Source: Pseudomonadota bacterium (GTDB taxonomy: Bacteria; Pseudomonadota; Alphaproteobacteria; Acetobacterales; Acetobacteraceae). From it: a stretch of DNA of 6,403 nucleotides. The stretch lies in the NCBI GenBank assembly GCA_021779655.1, contig JAJYAF010000128.1, forward strand, positions 1 through 6,403, read 5' to 3'. This document shows, one piece after another, positions 1 to 4,435 of this stretch. Each line of letters begins with the position of its first letter. The stretch's first letter is position 1. Under the pieces are notes generated by a model. That model did no database searches and was not told where the DNA came from. It saw only the letters and a list, made by a program, of their open reading frames with translations. The position numbers and the translations under genes are program-made.

Positions 1-480
1 GAGCACCTGGGCGAGCGCTGAATGGCTGCGCAGGCTGGCAAGCTGGTCGGCCGGATGGCGAACCACGTAAATCGAGCGCGCACGGAACCGGCCAGCCAGC
101 GCAATGTCCAGCGAGGAGTTTCCCGGGACCGGCCAGATGAACGGCACGCCGATATAATCGGCATAATTGAAGTCCCTCACGATGAGACGATAGTTCGCGG
201 AGGCGGCTGTTGCCATTACACCCGTAAGCATTGCGCCGAAACGGCCGGGTTCGCCCAGCTCCGCGTCGTCGAATTCAAGAACCTGATCCATCAGCTGCGG
301 ATTCCATTGCCGGAGCTGGCGTAGCGGATTGAGATGGAAGCCGAACAGATTCGCCGAGCGCGGATTGGTTTCGCTCAGCACGATGACGCGGGGCAAGGCG
401 GAAAACAGACGCGAGATCAGAGTGCCGCCGCAGCCGCCCAGCGTGCGGATAACCGGCAGGCGGGGCAAGGTCTGGCTCAT
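1..480 (-). CDS. Sulfotransferase-like P-loop protein, 3'-truncated by the window edge
   Basis: This frame is open from an ATG at 480 to the left edge, giving 160 residues; the C-terminus lies outside the window. Two features suggest the sulfotransferase fold, which transfers sulfuryl groups from PAPS. Near the N-terminus a beta-strand is followed by a glycine-rich loop, GGCGGTLISRLF (residues 15-26), where the 5'-phosphosulfate loop sits. At residues 137-152 IYVVRHPADQLASLRS matches the 3'-phosphate-binding segment, with R141, P143, D145 and S149 in the usual spacing. The loop lacks the common Arg-Ser before Gly-Thr, so PAPS binding is not certain. The start is fixed by a four-base ATGA overlap with the stop of the epimerase gene. 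No Shine-Dalgarno sequence is visible, so translation probably depends on coupling. As the fourth gene of a glycan-type operon it may sulfate a sugar, but another P-loop activity is possible. The family assignment is moderately sure; the substrate is unknown. Confidence 0.7.
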   Translation of the reverse strand, partial: MSQTLPRLPVIRTLGGCGGTLISRLFSALPRVIVLSETNPRSANLFGFHLNPLRQLRQWNPQLMDQVLEFDDAELGEPGRFGAMLTGVMATAASANYRLIVRDFNYADYIGVPFIWPVPGNSSLDIALAGRFRARSIYVVRHPADQLASLRSHSALAQVL

Positions 481-1529
481 AGCGGCCGTGACGGCCGAAC
501 GTGACTCTCGTGTTCACGCACCAGTTCGGCAAGAATGGCATCAATGCCGCGGGTCACTCGCCAATTGGGAAAATGCCGATGCAGCTTGGAAAGATCTGAA
601 ATATAGCAGACATGATCACCGATCCGGTTCTGCTCTTGCAGCCGCCATTCCAGGTGGTGACCAAATTGCGCCAACAGCGCGATCGTCTCCAGAATGGACA
701 GGCTGTTCTGCCGGCCGCCGCCTAGATTATAAACCTCACCGCAGCGCGGCGCGCGGAAGAATTCGAGGAACAGGCTGGCGACGTCGTCGCAATGCAACTG
801 GTCCCGCACCTGTTTTGCCTTATATCCGAACACGGTATAGGGCGTAGCGGTGACCGCGCAGCGCACGATGTAGGAAAGATAGCCGTGCAGCTCAACGGCG
901 GCGTGATTGGGGCCGGTGAGGCATCCGCCGCGGAAGATCCCGACCGGCATCGAAAAATATCGGCCGAATTCCTGGCACAGAACGTCAGCCGCAAGTTTCG
1001 ATGCGCCGAACAGCGAGTGCGTGCATTGGTCGATCGACATCGCCTCGTCGATCCCTTCCCTGCCATCGGCATAATCCCAGCGGGTCGGCAGCTCGGTTAG
1101 CGGAAGGGTGTTTGGCCGGTCGCCGTAGACCTTGTTGGTACTGGTGAAACAGAACGGCGCGTCCGGGCAAAATTCACGTGCCGCCACCAGCAGATTCAGC
1201 GTTCCGTTGGCGTTGACACCGAAATCCTCGAACGGAATGGCGGCGGCCTTGTCATGCGACGGCTGCGCCGCGGTATGGACGATGAAACGGGGCCGTTCGG
1301 CCGCCATGAGATCGCGCACCGCGTTGCGATCGCGAATGTCAAGCCAGTGATGCCGATAGGATTTTTGAGCCTCCAGTTGGTGAACAACCGCACGTGTGGA
1401 GCCGCCGGGCCCGAAGAAATCTTCGCGCTGGTTGTTGTCGATGCCGCAGACCTGCCAGCCCTCGTGCAAAAACCGCCGCACACAGGCTGAACCGATAAGA
1501 CCGGCCGAGCCCGTCACCAGCGCCTTCAT
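477..1529 (-). CDS. NAD-dependent epimerase/dehydratase (SDR), CDP-paratose 2-epimerase-like
   Basis: The 350-residue product is an extended SDR enzyme acting on nucleotide sugars, expected in the cytoplasm. The N-terminal Rossmann motif is TGSAGLIGS (G7, G10, G13), D31 ends the second beta-strand where NAD ribose is bound, and DIRD is at 64-67. AAQPSHD (87-93) and STNKVYG (130-136) follow, then SLFGASK (172-178) and FRGGCLTGPNH (199-209). The GIDNN and FFGP segments, EGIDEAMSIDQ and the LTGPNH motif resemble the CDP-paratose 2-epimerase (tyvelose) branch. The usual catalytic Tyr of YxxxK is Phe174, with Lys178 kept. A longer frame reaches back to 1625, but its first 32 residues do not resemble an SDR. 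ATG 1529 starts exactly at the first Rossmann strand, overlaps the upstream TGA as ATGA, and has GGGAA just before it. It presumably makes or modifies a sugar nucleotide for the glycosyltransferase of the same operon. The exact substrate is unknown. Confidence 0.88.
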   Translation of the reverse strand: MKALVTGSAGLIGSACVRRFLHEGWQVCGIDNNQREDFFGPGGSTRAVVHQLEAQKSYRHHWLDIRDRNAVRDLMAAERPRFIVHTAAQPSHDKAAAIPFEDFGVNANGTLNLLVAAREFCPDAPFCFTSTNKVYGDRPNTLPLTELPTRWDYADGREGIDEAMSIDQCTHSLFGASKLAADVLCQEFGRYFSMPVGIFRGGCLTGPNHAAVELHGYLSYIVRCAVTATPYTVFGYKAKQVRDQLHCDDVASLFLEFFRAPRCGEVYNLGGGRQNSLSILETIALLAQFGHHLEWRLQEQNRIGDHVCYISDLSKLHRHFPNWRVTRGIDAILAELVREHESHVRPSRPL

Positions 1530-2557
1530 GGATTTCCCAAAACTGAACCATCGAATGCGCTTAAACACCAGCGGGCGGCACGCGAGAAGACCGAAAAATC
1601 CCGAAAATACAGGACATTTCCCCAAGCACCCCGGGGCGCTGCGCGCATGTTGAAGAAATACCCTTGCCTGCCTTGCTCGTCGAGCCGGTATATCACGACA
1701 TGCCAGCGATAGTTCAGATTCCGCATCACCTCCACCTGCGCGGCTAGCGCGCCGTGGCCTTCCCGCCCGAACGGGTGCTGCTCATCCCAGAATTCGAGCA
1801 CGACGACATCGAAGCGCAAATCGCCCGCGCCGCGGATCACCTCAAGATCGGCACCTTCCGTATCGACCTTCAGCACCGCGGCCGTGGCAGGCAAAACGCC
1901 CTCCTGAACCAGACTTGCCAGACTTCGAAGCTTGACCTGCGTTTGCGAACCGAATGCGAGATCGCTCAGCATCGGGTGCCGCACGGTGCTGTGGAACAAT
2001 GAGGCATTCCATTTTCCGCCTTCCAGATCCTGCGCAATCAGCAGCTGGGCCTCGCCATCGCTCGCGCCGACCGCATAAGCAAACGCATGCAAGCTGTCAG
2101 ACATGGCCCGAGAACGTTCTGCAAGCGCAGCGAAGCTCTCCGGGAAGGGTTCGAACGCGAAGACCTCATAGCCTGCTACCGCGAGACGCTCGGCCACATG
2201 CCCGACATTCGCGCCGACATCGATCAGGACGGGATTGGGAAGGAACGGCAGCAAGTCTTGCAGCAGGCTGAGCTCCGGATCTTCCTTATCAAAATCGATA
2301 TGGCCGGCCGGTTCCACCGAGGGCACCTGCAAACGCGTGATCTCACCATTCATCGTGTGCATTTCCAGCACCAGAGCTTCGAGTCTCGTCTCGGTCCGGC
2401 GCTGCATCTGTTGCAGCGAAGCCAGGAGCTGCGCCAACCCGTCTATGATCGTGCTGTCGTTCAACATCAGGCTTTGCAGAATTGGTTCCAGTTCCGAAAT
2501 CAGCTGACGCAGCTGTTCGACCCGTTCGAAAACCGCTTCTCCCGATACCGCCGTCAT
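1526..2557 (-). CDS. FkbM-family SAM-dependent methyltransferase with coiled-coil N-terminus
   Basis: The product has 343 residues. The C-terminal two thirds are a class I methyltransferase of the FkbM type, a family that typically O-methylates sugars or polyketides. The SAM-binding motif I is IDVGANVG (112-119), the acidic end of strand 2 is in FAFEPFPES (133-141), and the family segment LKVDTEGADLEVIRGA lies at 229-244, followed by VVVLEFW (251-257). Residues 8-75 are rich in Leu, Glu and Gln with heptad-like spacing and look like a coiled coil, which could drive oligomerisation or binding to a partner. The ATG at 2557 lies 15 bases after the glycosyltransferase stop, and AGGGA at 2568-2572 serves as a somewhat distant ribosome binding site. 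The stop overlaps the epimerase start by four bases. In this setting methylation of a glycan residue is the natural inference; the acceptor cannot be told. Confidence 0.92.
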   Translation of the reverse strand: MTAVSGEAVFERVEQLRQLISELEPILQSLMLNDSTIIDGLAQLLASLQQMQRRTETRLEALVLEMHTMNGEITRLQVPSVEPAGHIDFDKEDPELSLLQDLLPFLPNPVLIDVGANVGHVAERLAVAGYEVFAFEPFPESFAALAERSRAMSDSLHAFAYAVGASDGEAQLLIAQDLEGGKWNASLFHSTVRHPMLSDLAFGSQTQVKLRSLASLVQEGVLPATAAVLKVDTEGADLEVIRGAGDLRFDVVVLEFWDEQHPFGREGHGALAAQVEVMRNLNYRWHVVIYRLDEQGRQGYFFNMRAAPRGAWGNVLYFRDFSVFSRAARWCLSAFDGSVLGNP

Positions 2558-2572
2558 GATTGCAAAATCCCT

Positions 2573-3838
2573 TCAGGATACCGGCTCGGCAACCATCAGC
2601 TTTTCGTACCGCAAATCGAGCGGCCCGCCACGCTCGAGCGATCCCCAGATCCATTGCGCGCTGTCTCTGGCCGATAACGCGCCGGCCAGTTCGGCGGCGC
2701 GATGACGAATCGCCGTCTGTTCGGCGGGATCGTTCAGCCGCCCCAGTGCCGCCGTAATGGCGGGCCGCTGGTAGTCAGCCACCTGGCCCAGCCCGAAGCG
2801 CCGGACGAAGCGTGCCGCGCAAGTATCGGCGCTGCCGACGATCAGGATTGGCAGATGCGCCATGCTCACCATCGTGGGGATACGGCTGGGCAAGCTCAGT
2901 TCCGCAATCGCCTGAACACTCGGCGGGCTGGTTCCGTCCAGCGGATCGGTGGGCACCAAGGCGAATGGATAGCGCGCCAGCAGCTTCGGCAATGCGTTAT
3001 CCGGCACGGGATCGTTGAACACGATCCCGTCTCCCGCCATTTCCGCCTTGTCGAACGTGAGTCCCGCCGGCTGCTTCTGGTTGCAGTACCAGTCCACGAC
3101 GAAGCCGCTTCCACGCAGGCTTGCGCGCAGCAGATCCAGCCAGCGCTGACCCCATATATTGCCAAGCAGGATCCCCCTGGCCGGATTGGTGCCCGCGGGC
3201 GGAAAAACCGGCGTGAGCTTCAGCAGAGATTCCGGGACCAAGGGGGGCACGACATAGAAGTCGCGTTGATATTTTTCGGAGTAGCGATCACGCATTTCCG
3301 GGGAAATCACGAGCCGCAGCCCGGAAGCTTGCAGCAACCGTGCCAGAAGGGTGTCATCAATCCCGACATCGCAGACGTTTTTGTCGTCCATGATGTAACA
3401 ACAGAGCGGCGCGCCCGTTATCTCATGCGCCGCCAGCGCGATAAGCGGGTCAACCGGCAGATAGGGCAGCACCATGATCCGGCGGATGCGGATTCCCGCA
3501 ATACACCATTTCACCCAGGAAACAATCTCCGGCCATGAAAAATGCGCCATGGGCAGGCAATATTGCCCGCTTCCGAAAGACTGTACGCCGTCGTAGAAAT
3601 TGCAACTCCTGAGGGAGACGATCTCGGAGCTATCCGGAAATATACGGAGCAGCAGCGTGCCGGTTCCATGCGCCGGAGTGACCTCGCAGGAGGTAATGAT
3701 GAGGTCCGCTTCGCGTAGCTGCGGCCTCGGCGCGACCGTGCCGTTCCCGCTAATGTCCTCGCCCCGCCCCAGCTTGCCTAACACAGCCTGCATTCTCGCG
3801 CGCGCCTGTTCGGCGATAATGAGTGGACTCCCGATCAC
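2573..3838 (-). CDS. Putative glycosyltransferase, GT-B fold (GT4-like)
   Basis: This 421-residue protein has no signal peptide and no clear membrane segment, so it is likely cytoplasmic or membrane-associated. About 45 residues precede the first core strand ADLIITSCEV (44-53), followed by the HGTGTLLLRIF loop (58-68), as in many GT-B enzymes. The N-terminal domain appears to end near FYVVPPLVPESLL (194-206), a typical inter-domain linker. The second domain begins ARGILLGNIW (220-229), and LIVGSADTCAARFVRRFGLGQV (332-353) resembles the end of GT4 proteins. The usual donor-site E-x7-E signature is not recognisable; SPPSVQAIAELSLPSRIPT (304-322) occupies that region. The start is GTG with a good ribosome binding site; no in-frame ATG, GTG or TTG lies between it and the upstream stop at 3890-3892. 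It is the first gene of the four-gene operon and probably adds a sugar to a surface glycan or lipid carrier. The fold is fairly sure; donor and acceptor are unknown. Confidence 0.7.
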   Translation of the reverse strand: MIGSPLIIAEQARARMQAVLGKLGRGEDISGNGTVAPRPQLREADLIITSCEVTPAHGTGTLLLRIFPDSSEIVSLRSCNFYDGVQSFGSGQYCLPMAHFSWPEIVSWVKWCIAGIRIRRIMVLPYLPVDPLIALAAHEITGAPLCCYIMDDKNVCDVGIDDTLLARLLQASGLRLVISPEMRDRYSEKYQRDFYVVPPLVPESLLKLTPVFPPAGTNPARGILLGNIWGQRWLDLLRASLRGSGFVVDWYCNQKQPAGLTFDKAEMAGDGIVFNDPVPDNALPKLLARYPFALVPTDPLDGTSPPSVQAIAELSLPSRIPTMVSMAHLPILIVGSADTCAARFVRRFGLGQVADYQRPAITAALGRLNDPAEQTAIRHRAAELAGALSARDSAQWIWGSLERGGPLDLRYEKLMVAEPVS

Positions 3839-3841
3839 AGG

Positions 3842-3850
3842 CTCTTCCCC
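3842..3850 (-). promoter_or_regulatory. Ribosome binding site for the GTG-started glycosyltransferase
   Basis: On the minus strand GGGGAAGAG lies three bases before the GTG at 3838, with its GGAAG core five bases away. It supports this GTG over the next in-frame ATG, which is 15 codons further in. A short upstream frame (3927 back to 3835) ends in a TGA that overlaps this start as GTGA, so a leader peptide is conceivable, but no convincing start for one was found. Confidence 0.55.
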
Positions 3851-3982
3851 GTCAGGTTTCGTTTTCCGAACCTCATCCCCAAAACCACTTCAGCTTCCCC
3901 AATATTACTAACCCAAGATCGCAAGGCTCACACGACTCTCTCACACCAAAGCCAGCAGCCGCGCTGACTGCCGTAGCCACAT

Positions 3983-3999
3983 CCCGACCGCCTGTCGGG
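3983..3999. repeat. Small perfect inverted repeat (hairpin)
   Basis: CCCGAC and GTCGGG form a six-base-pair stem around a five-base loop, CGCCT. No T-run follows on either strand, so it is not an obvious terminator. It sits about 145 bases upstream of the glycosyltransferase start and could be part of a repeat element or an operator; the function is unknown. Confidence 0.4.
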
Positions 4000-4216
4000 C
4001 TAACCGGTGCTGACGGGAGAGCCTCCGTTTGATTCGCAAAAGAACCGTACCGGAACTCAAAATCCCAGGCAAGCCGGAGGGCATCATCCAAAAGCAGATC
4101 AACCTTCGATCCAAAGCGTGAACGAACGGCTTCGCACCGTGCGCCAAAATCACGCTGTCATGTCGCCGTTAACGACCGGACCGCTGGTTATGGCAGGATC
4201 AAGATCGGGGACTTTG

Positions 4217-4239
4217 GCGGGGGTGTTTTCAACCCCCGC
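4217..4239 (-). terminator. GC-rich hairpin across the RHH stop codon, possible terminator
   Basis: GCGGGGGT (4217-4224) and ACCCCCGC (4232-4239) pair perfectly over eight bases around a seven-base loop. The stop codon of the RHH gene (4229-4231) lies in that loop. A strong stem at the end of a transcript suggests termination or protection of the mRNA 3' end. No U-tract follows on the minus strand, so it is not a canonical intrinsic terminator, and read-through into the glycosyltransferase operon is possible. Confidence 0.35.
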
Positions 4240-4435
4240 GGTGCCGGAGGGCATATACGCGCAGCGCCGAGGCCAGGGGCTCGTCCGGTGCCCGCGATCT
4301 GTCGACGCGGGCGATGATGGCGGCGAGCGGTGCCGACTCGGCCTGGGCGATGGCCTCCAGCGCGGCCCAGAATTCGGGTTCGAGCGCGATGCTCGTCTGA
4401 TGGCCGAGCAGGCGGATGCTACGTTTCTCCAGCAT
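4229..4435 (-). CDS. Small ribbon-helix-helix domain protein (RHH_4 type)
   Basis: The 68-residue product is almost wholly one ribbon-helix-helix domain. KRSIRLLGHQTSIALEPEFW (4-23) gives the beta-strand and start of helix 1, LEAIAQAESAPLAAIIARVD (26-45) helix 1 and helix 2, and LASALRVYALRHR (54-66) the C-terminal segment typical of the RHH_4 family, which is common in alphaproteobacteria. Such domains usually dimerise and bind DNA through the paired strands, but RHH_4 members are mostly uncharacterised. The ATG overlaps the last codons of hpnN by 17 bases in another frame, and CGGAA a few bases upstream is a weak ribosome binding site, so it is likely co-translated with hpnN. It could regulate the hopanoid genes or the neighbouring operon; neither is shown by the sequence. 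The family call is good, the role unknown. Confidence 0.8.
   Translation of the reverse strand: MLEKRSIRLLGHQTSIALEPEFWAALEAIAQAESAPLAAIIARVDRSRAPDEPLASALRVYALRHRGG

Larger units (their letters stand above)
3839..4216. other. Intergenic region, possible repeat or decayed insertion
   Basis: These roughly 380 bases separate the RHH gene from the glycosyltransferase operon. The base composition is visibly less GC-rich than the genes on both sides. Several frames are open for 70-95 codons, including a minus-strand frame from 4157 to 3873 whose only plausible start is a TTG at 4091. None has a convincing ribosome binding site or a family that I recognise, and frames on both strands are open at once, so I call no gene. 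The region must hold the promoter of the glycosyltransferase operon unless that operon is transcribed through from hpnN. The only AT-rich patch on the minus strand is TAGTAATATT (3901-3910), a weak -10 candidate without a good -35 partner. A hairpin is at 3983-3999. I see no tRNA or other RNA gene. Confidence 0.5.

Noticed and set aside
1530..1625. 32-residue N-terminal extension of the epimerase
   Set aside because: It lies inside the methyltransferase gene, has no SDR similarity, and the ATG at 1529 fits both the Rossmann fold start and the ATGA overlap.
2087..2677. Plus-strand open frame of 196 codons
   Set aside because: It lies opposite the methyltransferase gene, has no recognisable domain and mirrors its codon structure, so it is a shadow frame.
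2702..3538. Plus-strand open frame of 278 codons
   Set aside because: It is antisense to the glycosyltransferase gene. Its His/Arg/Gln-rich composition is typical of a shadow frame in GC-rich DNA.
3901..3930. Sigma-70-like promoter for the glycosyltransferase operon
   Set aside because: TAATAT-like bases are present, but no -35 box lies at a 16-18 base distance, so it is only mentioned within the intergenic entry.
3873..4091. Minus-strand 72-codon frame with a TTG start
   Set aside because: It has no ribosome binding site and no family match, and other frames are open over the same stretch. It is kept only as part of the anomalous intergenic segment.
4073..4254. Twelve-base direct repeat GCCGGAGGGCAT at 4073-4084 and 4243-4254
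   Set aside because: About one such match is expected by chance in a window this size, and one copy is in coding sequence.
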